Shown: positions 1 to 9,989 of the stretch, one piece after another
Numbering within the stretch: the stretch's first letter is position 1
Layout of the letters: every line of letters starts with the position of its first letter
Source: Neoceratodus forsteri
Taxonomy: Eukaryota > Chordata > Ceratodontiformes > Ceratodontidae
Length of the DNA: 64,000 nucleotides
Direction of reading: 5' to 3'
Assembly (NCBI GenBank): GCA_016271365.2
Contig: CM057453.1
Span: forward strand, 1,078,755,001 to 1,078,819,000
The notes under the pieces: model-generated
Seen by the model: the letters and a program-made list of their open reading frames with translations, nothing else
Told to the model about the DNA's origin: nothing
The model's database searches: none
Position numbers and translations under genes: made by a program

Positions 1-1194
1 AAAGAAGACAAGAGTGGCATCTATATCGGGTGCATGGAGAATCGGGGACCAGTCTTGCAGTTCAAGGTATTGTTTTAGGTTTTTAGCCATAAGGTCTGAA
101 ACGCCGTGGAGAACGCTGAGCAGTAGAGTCTGGGGTAGGGGTGGCCAACCAGCGGAAGTGCACAGGAGTGGTCGCTGATGAGTCCGGGAGGACTTGGATG
201 TCCAGGATTTTAGGGGGCGCATTGTGATGATGACATCAAGGAGGGTGCTAGTACCTCTCTTGGGGTTCACACGTGTGGGTTGGGAGACTAGTTGGGTTAG
301 ATCCAGAGCTGTGAAGGAGTCCCGAGCGGGGGAGGATGAGGAACAAAGCCAGTTCACATTGAGGTCCCCAACTATGATTTTGTCAGCATTGTGGGGAAGG
401 GTGGCAAGGTAGTCAGTGAGGGATAATAGCGCTGGGTTTTTGAGCTTGGGCGGTATGTAGGCAGTGGTGAGGTAAAAGGGGGATCTGGTGGGGTCCGGGG
501 TAAGCTTAATGGTGAGGGCTTGGGCCCCATTTACAAGGACCGGTGCAGGGAGGGCGATACCAGTGAGGATGCTCCTGGTGTAGATAGCGCAGCCTCCCCC
601 ACGTTTGGTTACCCGATCCTCACGATATAGGGTGTAGCCAGGGAGGGTAACAAGGGAGTCGGGGGTGGAATTAGATAGCCACGTTTCCACCAGTGCAATG
701 ATGTCAGGGTTGTGCTGTGAGACCCAACATTGGAGGGTGTCGAATTTTTTCAGGACGCTGCATATGTTCATGGAGGCAATCAGCAGCCCGGGACACCCTC
801 CTGCTGAGGTGGTCCTGGTGGGTCCAGGGTTAGGGTGGATATTGCCAGATAAGAGTAGTAGGAGGACAACAGTTCTGGCCAGGGCACGGCAGTAGAGATT
901 AAGCTCTACGGTAGGGGGAGTTGAGGCGGGATCATAGAGGAGCAGGGGATGGGAAGGAATTAACAGTGGGGAGGCAAGGATAGTGAGCTGTCCGAGGGAG
1001 GGAGGGAGGGGGAAGAGGCAAGGAGCTGGGAGTTGTTGGTCAGTGTGCATGGACATCGTAGGGTGAGTAGGAACTAAGTTGGTGGGAATTAAGGGTGAGA
1101 TAGCCTGTAGCCTAGGGGAGATAAACGGCTGGTGGGAGGGGGGAACCAGGAGGAGGATGACGGGGAGGGAGTTTAATAGTAGGTGGGCTAGCAT
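1..1194 (-). CDS. LINE ORF2 N-terminus with APE endonuclease (partial)
   Basis: A reading frame stays open for about 398 codons from an ATG at 1194 to the window edge. A Pro/Leu-rich leader leads to the hydrophobic run VVLLLLLLSG and a 2A-like motif (820-846). The endonuclease follows: SMNICS, the catalytic-Glu block DIIALVETWL, the block YREDRVTKRGGGCAIYTR, and IIVGDLNVNW (the GDxN block). Such endonucleases nick target DNA to prime reverse transcription. Past roughly position 215 the frame, though open, no longer resembles the family; SDHSC, matching the catalytic SDH block, occurs in another frame near 165-180. This implies small indels that happened not to create a stop. The RT is beyond the window. 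Confidence 0.75.
   Translation of the reverse strand, partial: MLAHLLLNSLPVILLLVPPSHQPFISPRLQAISPLIPTNLVPTHPTMSMHTDQQLPAPCLFPLPPSLGQLTILASPLLIPSHPLLLYDPASTPPTVELNLYCRALARTVVLLLLLSGNIHPNPGPTRTTSAGGCPGLLIASMNICSVLKKFDTLQCWVSQHNPDIIALVETWLSNSTPDSLVTLPGYTLYREDRVTKRGGGCAIYTRSILTGIALPAPVLVNGAQALTIKLTPDPTRSPFYLTTAYIPPKLKNPALLSLTDYLATLPHNADKIIVGDLNVNWLCSSSSPARDSFTALDLTQLVSQPTRVNPKRGTSTLLDVIITMRPLKSWTSKSSRTHQRPLLCTSAGWPPLPQTLLLSVLHGVSDLMAKNLKQYLELQDWSPILHAPDIDATLVFF
820..846 (-). other. 2A-like ribosome-skipping motif (degenerate)
   Basis: The translated motif is GNIHPNPGP directly after a poly-Leu stretch. The 2A consensus is D(V/I)ExNPGP; here the NPGP core is intact but Asp is Asn and Glu is His. 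2A-like motifs at this position are known in APE-type LINEs. Whether this variant skips is not known. Confidence 0.6.
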
Positions 1195-1322
1195 GGTAGA
1201 CAGGTGGTAGTGGAGTAGGGAGTTAAGAAGGCTGTACTGCCTCCTAGAGAGTGTGGCTGCCACTTTAGATTAGTGGCAGTGACATGGACTCTGGTGGTAA
1301 GGGTACAGGGTTCATGTCCCAA

Positions 1323-1748
1323 CTAGGGCAACACAGAATTTGCCTGGGAGAGGGCAGTGTGCTGTAGTCTAGTGGTCAATGTGGGCTGGGAAATTGGCCT
1401 CTGCAGGGGTGGTATGTAGTGACTTCTAGTGGTCACTGGGTGTAGGTACAGGGGAGGAGGTGTGGATTTAGGGGTGGGTGGGTATTTGGAAGACAAGGGG
1501 AAGGTGATGATGGGGATTAGGGCAGTGAGGAGGGTGTTGGCAGGGTGGTGCAGGAAAGGAGAAGGAGGATTCCTGGGTGGCAGGCTGACAGAATGAGGTG
1601 CATCAGCAGTGGGGTCCCTCTGGTGGTGAGCTGATATAATCTGCAAATGAGAGAGAGTGGGAGATAGAAACATGGGCACAGGAAGTGATGTCAGGGACTG
1701 GTGCCTATAAAGGAAATGCTGACCCAGGGTGGGTGGGGCAGTTGACAT
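1323..1748 (-). other. Unrecognised open frame in the LINE leader
   Basis: A 141-codon Pro/Ser/Thr-rich frame lies just upstream of the L2-like ORF2 on the same strand. No domain was recognised. It may be part of the LINE 5' UTR or a remnant ORF1. Its composition mirrors the purine-rich plus strand, so it may be an artefact of base bias. Confidence 0.25.
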
Positions 1749-1975
1749 GTGAAGTGTGTTGATGGGCTAACCCCCCTCACAAATGCTGCTGAGTGAGGTA
1801 CTTTAATTACCTCTGTGCAGCTGCTGGTAGATTTCGGCTCCCTGGGGGGAGTGACGATGTCCTTGGGGGACCTGTTTGCTTCTGGCTATTAAACTAAAAG
1901 CAGACCCTCTTTTGGGTCTGGCTGATCTGTTCACACCTGAAAATATGTCTCCTAGCAGATTTTTCCTGTATCTCA

Positions 1976-2425
1976 GTGGTGAGCAGAAAATATCACATGG
2001 CATTAATATCATTATCTGTTAAAAAGGTGGCCCTTAGGCATTTGAAAGATTCTGAAGATCTAACATATGCTGAATGGCTCCAGAAATTTCTTGCTAACCT
2101 TAGAACAGAGAGGATTATAACAAGCCTCCATAATAAAGTAAAGAAATTCAACAGGGTATGGGGCCGCATACAAACCCTGTACTCTCTAAATGTATAGAAT
2201 TGAGGATTCCATGCCATGAGGCACGGACCGGTTGCATGATGCTGTGTCGGAATCTTGAGAGGGTTGGGGGCGGGGAGTGGGTTTGGGGGTGGAGGGAGGG
2301 AGTTTGGGTGGGGTGAGAATGAATCATTTGAATATTACTATTTGATATGTTTGTATTAAAACATGTATGTTATGATTGGTTCTCTGTATTGAAACTTTCA
2401 ATAAAGATTAAATGGAAAAAAAAAA
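1976..2425 (+). mobile_element. L1/Tx1-like LINE 3' end with poly(A)
   Basis: The frame 1976-2197 contains VKKVALRHLKD, YAEWLQKF, ERIITSLHNKVKKF and RVWGRIQTLYSL, then a stop. This order (basic helix, AEWL, ERI, F-x-x-[VI]WG) resembles the extreme C-terminus of L1/Tx1-clade ORF2. It is followed by about 200 bp of G-rich 3' UTR, an AATAAA at 2400-2405 and ten A's at 2416-2425. The copy is strongly 5'-truncated; its left edge between 1.80 and 1.98 kb is unclear. Confidence 0.6.
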
Positions 2426-2427
2426 GA

Positions 2428-3110
2428 AGGGACTGAACCACAGCCTCCTTAAGAGGATCTGGAAAAATCCCCCTCTCCAAGGACCTCCAGACTATAAGAC
2501 AGATTTGGTATAGACTAGGCACCCTCCCCCATGTTTAGTGGTTCTTTCTTACCTGAAGGAGTTGTATCCATCAAGGGAGATTGATGCATGCAGGATTTTC
2601 GGGGAATGCCAGGTTTCCGTGAGTGCAATAATATCTGGGTTAGTCACCTGTACCCAAGCCTGGAATTGGGAGGACTTAGGTAGGAGACTGTTGATGTTTA
2701 AAGAGACAATAGTGAGTTGCCCTTTGTGTTTAGGCAGTCTATTGGAGGTGGGTCCAGTGTTGGGGTGCACATTCCCTGATAGAAGCAGCAACAATAGGAC
2801 AAGAGAGTGAAGTAGATGGTACATGACGGTCGCACAGGAGCAGGTGCGCTTTTTCCTCGAGGGGGAGGCTTGATGAGCAGTGTAAAAAAACATGGTCATA
2901 TGTTTATCAATGCAGCTACTGGGATCAGATAAGTGCATATGTACTATAGTAATCTTGTTCAAGGTACCAGGAGTCAAATTATAAAAAATAATCAAATCCA
3001 CAGGAAATGGTGAACTACTGGGGACCAGTAAACTGTTGATACTGTAGATCAGAGACCCAGAATGTGTTAAATTCCTGAAGGTGATGAACACTTGCCTAGG
3101 GCATAATCAG
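2428..3110 (-). mobile_element. Second L2-like LINE 5' fragment
   Basis: The minus frame 2549-3091 (180 codons) has a hydrophobic run HSLVLLLLLLSG, then GNVHPNTGP, then the first APE endonuclease blocks IVSLNINSLLPK, PDIIALTETWHS and GYNSFR. A TAA then interrupts the next block, which continues in frame as ERTTKHGGGC (about 2520-2548). Homology fades before 2428, next to the poly(A) of the plus-strand LINE. It is related to the element at 1-1802 but is a separate, more decayed copy. RT is absent. Confidence 0.65.
2750..2776 (-). other. Decayed 2A-like motif
   Basis: GNVHPNTGP at the position equivalent to GNIHPNPGP in the copy at 820-846. The NPGP core, required for ribosome skipping, is changed to NTGP, so this copy should not skip. 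Confidence 0.5.
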
Positions 3111-4315
3111 GATATACAAATCCTTTGTTAGTGTCAAGATATTGACTCACAGTACTTCACGTTGCCGGGGTAGGGGGACAAGAGTGGGACAGGGTGACAT
3201 GAGTGTGAAGGAAGTGAGCACTCATAATGGTCAGAGTTAGGGAGTGGGATGGTGAGGGTGCTATGAGTGTTGGGTAGTTAGTGTCTTTTATTTTAAATGT
3301 TAATAAAGGCATCATGAAGAGGCAGTTCACTGTGGAAGTGCCTAGTCATATGAAGCCTTCACCAAGTGAAAAGTATATTTTACCAGGTGCAGAACTATGT
3401 GAAGTGTCTCTTCCCACTATGCAAAGTGCAGCTTCATGCTAAGTGAAGTTTTGGGATATTACTTAGTTTTTCATAAACAATGTTTACTGACTAGGCCCAC
3501 CACTAAATGAGATAAAGAGGAGGATCCTCTGTGAGGTGAGAATTAAAGAGAAGAGAAGCACTTTGAGGCATGGAAAAAAATGTGAATTTAATATTGAGGA
3601 CCCCATTCAAGATCCTCTGCAAATAATTGAAGCTAAAGTAGCATGCCAGAGGCTCAGGATCTTTAATTTTGATTCAGAGAGGATCGAGGTTGGTGCATTA
3701 TGGGAGTAGTTCAACATTGTGAAGGGGGAGTCAAGTAGATGCCATCCATCTTTCTAGTATATAAGTATACCAGTAGGGGTCACATGTGTGCCGATCTCTG
3801 ACAAGTGACAACAGAGGTTGTTCTTGTTGTTTATAGAGTTCTTGTCTTTCTGGGTAACCCATGAATCAGAGTAGAATACAAGGTCAGTATCGGAACTGTG
3901 GTCACCATCTGCCTCTTTCTGTAAAATGTTTATGGAAATGGTTTGCCTTTGGGCATGCCTGTAGTTTTTCATCAAGGGGAGCATCTTTAAGATGGACAGC
4001 AATGTTTGAGCAAGCTGTTTGATAAACCACTGCGGCTTGATTGGACTTCTCTGTGTGCATAATGAAGTTACTGTTTTTTCTAAGTGTTTATAGGCCCAAA
4101 TATTTTGCCTAATGCTGACGATCACCCCCCAAAAAAAATTATATGAAGCCTGGTCAGCCCCCTTCAGTTGCTCTCTAGATGTTTTATCCTGAATAGCTTA
4201 ACCAGTTACCTTTCCACCGGTGATGCAGTTACACACAAACCAGTTACTCCAGCATCATAAAAATATTTATTTTATTATAGTGTATGTTAGAACATAGTTC
4301 TCACTTGATTTCTGA
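3111..4315. other. No recognised feature
   Basis: AT-rich unique-looking sequence. The longest frame is a 123-codon minus ORF at 3754-4125, with no recognisable domain and no supporting neighbour. Confidence 0.4.
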
Positions 4316-4373
4316 AACAATGAAAAAGTGGTTCTGCTGCAGTAGTGACGTCGGTACTGCAGCAGAACGAATT
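4316..4373. repeat. Short palindrome centred on GACGTC
   Basis: Arms GTTCTGCTGCAGTA (4331-4344) and its exact complement (4355-4368) flank a centre containing GACGTC (4347-4352). Weaker pairing continues outward (AATGAAAA-type flanks), suggesting the core of a longer, eroded fold-back element. Confidence 0.6.
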
Positions 4374-4796
4374 TTCATTCTGCTTCAGTACAGATATCAT
4401 ACTATCTGCCTATGTGCACCTGCATGGCCCTGGTAACCAATCATGCCCATTGCTCCCACCCGCAAAAGCGGCAGTTTGAAAAATAAAAAAAAAGTTCACC
4501 AGCACATTGTCAAAGTCGCACCACCTTCAACTTATTGTAAATTGAGTAATTGATTGCTAGCCAATGTCTGCAGTGGATGTGAGATGTAATGGGTGACAAG
4601 AGATGGTTGAAGTGTGTTCTGGTGGTGGTTGGGGTGCAATTCTACGAGAGTAGCTAGCGAGTGCGTACACCTATCGCCGGTTCTTGAAATCACCCTGCAG
4701 TGGCTGCTATCAAAATGTATTTAATAAGTTAACAGATTTTGTCCCCCTTTTTCTCTCTCCCCTTTTGTGCTGTTATTGGCCATAACATACACTATA
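4374..4796. other. No recognised feature
   Basis: Non-coding sequence between two inverted-repeat structures; nothing recognised. Confidence 0.35.
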
Positions 4797-4963
4797 TAGA
4801 AAAGTGTATGGCTTAACGTTAACAACAAGTCAAATTCTCACACTCATGGTTGCTATGACGATATAGTGACCTCTCGAGCTGCGCTGTCGAGGTCAACAAT
4901 CGTCATAGCAACCACTCATGTGAGAACTGCCTTGTTGTTAATGTTAAGCCATACACTATCCTA
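4797..4963. mobile_element. Fold-back (MITE-like) element, ~167 bp
   Basis: Two arms of about 80 bp are complementary. The left arm runs from AGTGTATGGCTTAAC through GGTTGCTATGACGAT to GACCTC; the right arm returns through GAGGTC, ATCGTCATAGCAACC and GTTAAGCCATACACT. The centre is a short CG-rich loop. Such hairpins are typical of non-autonomous DNA transposons. No clear target duplication was identified, so the superfamily is open. Confidence 0.7.
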
Positions 4964-5739
4964 TGTATTATGCATGTTTTAGCTAGATATGACAGTAGTC
5001 AATAAGTGTATACAATAGTTATGTGTGATGTATGCAGACAGTAATAGTAATATAATTCAGAAAACAAAACTTGCACACTTGTGCAGGTAAACACTTGTAT
5101 GTCTTCCTAACCATTACAGTGTTTGCTAACATCAGTATGCAAACTCAGCTGTGTTACATCAATCCTTTCTTCACACCCATGGTCTGGCCTCATCCTTGAA
5201 TGGTTCACATCAAATTCCATGCAAAACTGAGAAGTCCCTTTTGCCCCCCCCCACCCAAACAATTGAGGTGGGGTTTTGGGTCTGTGACCTCACTTCACCT
5301 GTACCAGAGTTTATCTGATTGGGTGAAGCTAAATTCAGACCCAGTTCTAGTGTTCTGCCTCTGCCTCGATGCCAATGGCTCCTGGACAAGCTGTTTCCTC
5401 TCAGAGGTCATTTAGCACAAAAAAACAGTTAGCCATGCCCTGCCTTTCTATCTCCAAACAAAGCAAGGCCAGTTCATTCATGTGACAATACCGCTTCCTT
5501 TTTGAGGCTGCCTCACACAGTAGACCTTTCTCAACTCTGGCCATGCTGTTGGTCAAATTTCACATAAACAGATTAGGATATTGTCAAACAGCAATTCATT
5601 TAATTTTATTATACAGAAAATAATTTAGTCATCTCACATACTGTAAAGCAAAGCTTTCATAACAGAATAAACATTACATGAATAGTGCAATTAAGCATGA
5701 GAAGCTCTGATCTTAGCTTTATTTCCTGAAAATATTTGT
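4964..5739. other. No recognised feature
   Basis: AT-rich sequence with a short C-run near 5245. No coding signal or repeat was recognised. Confidence 0.35.
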
Positions 5740-6125
5740 TATTTTTAGAGCTTTGCAGAATTTTTACATTCTGCTTCCAGTAGAAATCCACAGAATTTCA
5801 GAAATTCTGTTGAATTCTGCAGAACTCAGTTGGAAGTGGAATTCGAAATTTTGAAAACTGTTTTTTTAACTGCAAAATAGTATCAATGGTTTCCATCAAT
5901 CGCAGAATGCTAGTGAGCAGTTTACATAAAATATGGATTAATTTTCTGCAAACTGCAGAGTAATATTCCATGGAGTATGCATGCTGTGCAATAATATACC
6001 ACATTTTACATAGAAATGCTTTTCAAAATTCTGTGGAATTCGAAAATAATTCTGACAAGCATTTCAGAAGGGCAGTTACCATTACACACAAATTCCACCT
6101 GAAAAATTTCACATTCCACCCAATT
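5740..6125. repeat. Diverged inverted repeat, centre near 5972
   Basis: Sequence on both sides of CCATGG (about 5970) pairs imperfectly: left GCAGTTTACATAAAATATGG resembles the complement of the right side around TAAAATGTGGTATATTATTGCA. GAATTC/TTTTGAAAA segments also recur inversely further out. It is probably an old fold-back element; the limits are approximate. Confidence 0.35.
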
Positions 6126-6943
6126 CTAGTCATTTTCAATTTACGTTACTTGCATGGACTACCAAGTAAGCGATAAGACACAATGGGGTGTGCATTATGC
6201 TGAATGAAAAATGCAAGACCAGGGCTAGTAAGGCAGAGCATGAGCAGAGTGCCTTCAGGCACTGGAAGTGTATTTGACTTAGCACAGTGCTCATGCTAAA
6301 GTGTCTTATTGCACTTATATAATGTGTATCTAGAACATTTTAAAAAGAAATAGGGGAATTTCCCATAAAGAAACATTAAAAACTATAAAAGGTTAAAAAA
6401 CTAATGCCAAATAATTCAACCACCAAATTGGTTCCACTACGAACATTGCTAGATGTGGCATGTGCTTTAATATCTAGGTTTTGCTTCCTATATTTTACTG
6501 CCCACCAACATGATTTTAGCACAGTCGTAACAGTCAAAGCTATGAGACAACAACTGTCTAAAAAGATAAAGCATGATAGTTTGCAATATATTCAGGGTTT
6601 TCTTTTAATTTTATTTACCCTGCAGTATGGTTTCAGCACAATAGTTAGAGTAGGAGCTCTGAAACAAATGTGGTATATGTTTTTATTTATTTATTTTTTA
6701 ACTTGCACGCCTGAGTTACATGTGGGCTTGACTGTGTGAGAGGTCTTTCTGGAGTCAGCAGGTGAGTGTGATTCTGCTAACTGGAAGTGTGGCACAGTAG
6801 TTGATTTAAAGAACTGCCAATTGTCATTTGAGTGAGACAGTGATTGGGGTCGAGAGGCTGAAGACTGTTAATTCTCTGAGTTGCTTCAGCCTTTGGCTCC
6901 AGTGTCCGTGTGAGGGTTTCTTTAGCTTGCTTTAGCTTTTGCT
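6126..6943. other. No recognised feature
   Basis: AT-rich sequence. A 111-codon plus frame at 6404-6739 has no recognisable domain. It ends where a 5'-truncated CR1 begins. Confidence 0.35.
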
Positions 6944-9342
6944 TCATTCTTGATGCCCTACAGGCGGCATGCCTTAGACAGCTAGTGCTGGAACCCACTC
7001 AGGAGGGAGCAGTCTTAGACCTGGTACTGTCAAATGGGGAAGGAGAAAGGATCTCAGATTTAGAAGTGGGTAGCCATCTGGGAACAAGTGACCACCAAAC
7101 AGTGTGGTTCACAATAAACATAGCTATAGAGTCAAGCCATACAAAAACAAAAGTATTGGACTTTAGGAAGGCTGACTTTGGGAAAATGAGAGAGAAAAGC
7201 ACTAGCAAATGGGCAAGAAGGAGGGGTGGAGGAACAATGGGGAATAATCAAAACAACCATCACAGAGGCAACAAGCCTTTGTGTAAAGCAAATCAATAAA
7301 ACAAAATGAAGGAAAAAACCACTATGGTTCTCAAAAGAGGTGGCAGGGATGGTTAAGGAGAAAGGATAGCATTCAGGAAATATAAGGAAACACAGAAGGA
7401 GCAGGACAGAGAACTTTATCAGTTAAAGCAGAAGGAGGCAGGAAGGCAGTCAGAATAGCAAAGGCACAAACTGAGGAAAAGATAGCCAACTCTGGTAAGA
7501 AGGGGGATAAAATCTATTATAGGTAAATTAAGGAGCGAAGAAAGACCAAGGGAGGGATACAGAGACTTAATAAAGGGGAGGGAATGTGGACAGAGGGTGA
7601 CAGTTAAAAAGCAGGGATACTGAATGAATATTTCTGCTCAGTATTCACAACGGATGAGGAGAGGGAGGTACCTAAACCAAACAAGGGAGAAACTCTGAAT
7701 TGGGGGGTCAATACCAGTCCACTCACAGAAGAAAGGGTTTTGAAAGAACTCTTGAAACTGAGGGTAGACAAAGCAATGGGGCCTGATGGGATTCACCCAA
7801 GAATACTAAAAGAACTAAGGGTAGAGCTAGTAACACCACTGACTACTCTCTTTAACAAATCATGGGAGGATGGAGTAGTACCTGAGGACTGGAGGAGGGC
7901 AAATGTGATTCCACTTCACAAAAGTGGGAGCAGGGCAGAGGCAGGAAACTACAGACCAGTTAGTTTGACTTCAGTGGTAGGGAAAATGATGGAATCACTT
8001 CTGAAGGAAAGAATTATTGAGTACCTAGAGGCCAGTGGGGCAAAGGACCCAAAGCAGCATGGTTTTACAGCAGGGAGGTCATGTCAGATGAACCTAATAG
8101 TTTTATTTGACTGGGTGACCAAAGCAGTAGACCAGGGAGGGGCTGTGGATATGGCCTACATATATTTTAGCAAGTCATTCGACACAGTCTCACACAAAAG
8201 ATTAATATACAAGTTTGCCAGCCTTGGAGTGGGTCCCAAGGTGGTAGCCTGGATAAAAAAACTGGCTGGACAACAGGACACACAGGGTAATAGTAAACGG
8301 AGTCCACAGTGAAGAAAGGAGGGTAACTAGTGGGGTACTGCAAGGTTCGCTACCGGGACCGGTCCTCTTTAATATTTTTATAAGTGACATTGGAGAGCAC
8401 CTGGAAGGAAAGGTATGTCTCTTTGCAGATGACACAAAGATCTGCAACAGGGTTGATACACAAGATGGGGTGGAAAGAATGAAAAGAGACTTGGCAAGGT
8501 TGGAGGAATGGTCAAATATGTGGCAGCTCAGATGCAATGCAAAGAAGTGCAAGGTAATGCATCTTGGAAACAAAAACCCAGGGGAAGAGTACACAATGTG
8601 GGGTGAGCTAATAACTACAACAAAAATCAAGAGACCTAGGAGTAATTATATCAGATGACCTAAAGGTGGGCAAGCAATGTGAGAAGGCAGTAAGGAGGGC
8701 TGGGGGGGATACTGGGATGCATAGGGAGAGGCATCAACAGTAGAAAACAGGAAGTTGTTATCCTTCTGTACGGACAGTTAGTGAGACCCCATCTGGAGTA
8801 CTGTGTGCAATTCTGGGGACCCCATCTCCGCAGAGACATAGACAGAATGGAGGCTGTTCAGAGGAAGGCAACCAAAATGGTGCAAGGTCTGCATCAGGAG
8901 ACATATGAGGAGAGACTAAAGCAGCTTAATATGTATACCCTTGAGGAACGGAGGGAGAGGGGGGACATGATAGAAACTTTCAAATATCTCAAGGGAATTA
9001 ACAAGGTACAAGAGGGCAGTATCTTTCAGAAGAAGAGGTGTGCAAGAACAAAGGGGCACAATTTGAAGATAGAGGGGGGATGGCTCAGAGGTAATGTTAG
9101 AAAGTATTTTTTCACAGAGAGAGTTGTGGATGCATGGAACAGCCTTCCCGAGGAGGTTGTGGAGTCAGGAACAGTGGGAGAATTCAAGAATGCATGGGAC
9201 AGGCATAAGGCAATCTAGCAGGGGGCAGGAGGAAGTAAGCTGTTGATTAGCTAGAATCTGCAGCTTATCCATCAGGTAGGGAAATGGGCAGACTGGGTGA
9301 GCCAAGTGGTCCTTATCTGCAGTCAAATTCTATGTTTCTATG
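6944..9342 (+). mobile_element. CR1 LINE copy A1, 5'-truncated
   Basis: It starts inside the endonuclease (ILDALQ, LRQLVLEPTQE, LGTSDHQTVW) and continues through RT to a 3' end made of two 8-bp units, ATTCTATG and TTTCTATG (9327-9342). That terminal octamer tail is a hallmark of CR1-type LINEs. The sequence GATGGCAGATAAGGACC, seen in inverse at the ends of the minus-strand copies, appears here as its complement just upstream. The frame is broken several times, for example between 8312 and 8470 and at 8640-8780. Confidence 0.85.
7740..9218 (+). pseudogene. CR1 reverse transcriptase remnant (copy A1)
   Basis: Ordered RT blocks are visible across shifted frames: KAMGPDGIHPRILKEL, GNYRPVSLTSVVGKMMES, QHGFTAGRSCQMNLI and FSKSFDTVSHKRL in 7740-8312. 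Next come SGVLQGSLPGPVLF and an intact FADDT catalytic block near 8419. The thumb/C-terminal part ([44 protein letters not shown]) is in 8781-9218. The RT copies LINE RNA at the nicked target. At least two frameshifts separate the pieces, so it is inactive. Confidence 0.85.
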
Positions 9343-9989
9343 TTACTGAGGACTGTCAGTTCCCTGTTTGTTGTACAGTGTGATTGGGCACTAGTTAATT
9401 AGAGAATACAAGTTAGCGGGTGAGTTTGGGGGGGGCTGGTCAGAACCAGGAGGCAGCTAAGTAAAGAAGGGTGACTGTTTCAACAGTACATATGGAATAA
9501 AAAGAAAAAAATAACAGGCAATAGAATATCTGTTCAAGTGCCAGAGTAAATGTATCTTAACTGATTTTTAATAGTCAGGAGTGAGGAGTCAGTGAATGAG
9601 AGAGCAAGCATGTTGGCAGGAAAACAGCCATCAAGGGAACATGACTAGTGAAACCAACAAATGAGGGGAAAAAAAAGCCAACAAGCAAGATAAGACTAAA
9701 GAAACAAGAGGAAAATAAAATATTTATTAATGGGTTATAGTAAGTGTACTATGGTTACTTGATGGTGGTAAATGCACTGTTCTGCACATGATGAGAAAAA
9801 AGTGTCGGACAGCTGAAAATTCAAACTTCTTAAAACAGGCACAAGGGTACTTTATTTCAGTTTGCTTCTTTACCTGTTTTTAAGAGTCTGACCCACAAGT
9901 CCCCCTGCACCCTTTTGTTGATGAGTAGGACATTCCCTGCACCACATAGGTCTCTCATTGCACACGTGGAAGCCTTGTGGTTCTCGCTC
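9343..9989. other. No recognised feature
   Basis: Between the CR1 tail and the L2-like element. It contains A-rich stretches near 9500 and 9670 but no recognised gene or repeat. Confidence 0.35.

Larger units (their letters stand above)
1..1802 (-). mobile_element. L2-like LINE, 5' portion, cut by window start
   Basis: The minus strand from about 1.8 kb to the window edge reads as the front of a non-LTR retrotransposon: a leader with an open but unrecognised frame (1323-1748), then the start of an endonuclease-RT polyprotein (1-1194). The order leader, hydrophobic stretch, 2A-like motif and APE endonuclease is the arrangement known from CR1/L2/Rex-type LINEs. The RT lies beyond the window. 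The outer boundary near 1.8 kb is inferred from where the neighbouring plus-strand LINE 3' end begins; no target duplication was found. Confidence 0.7.

Noticed and set aside
3754..4125. 123-codon minus frame as a host exon
   Set aside because: No recognisable domain or convincing splice context; likely a chance frame.
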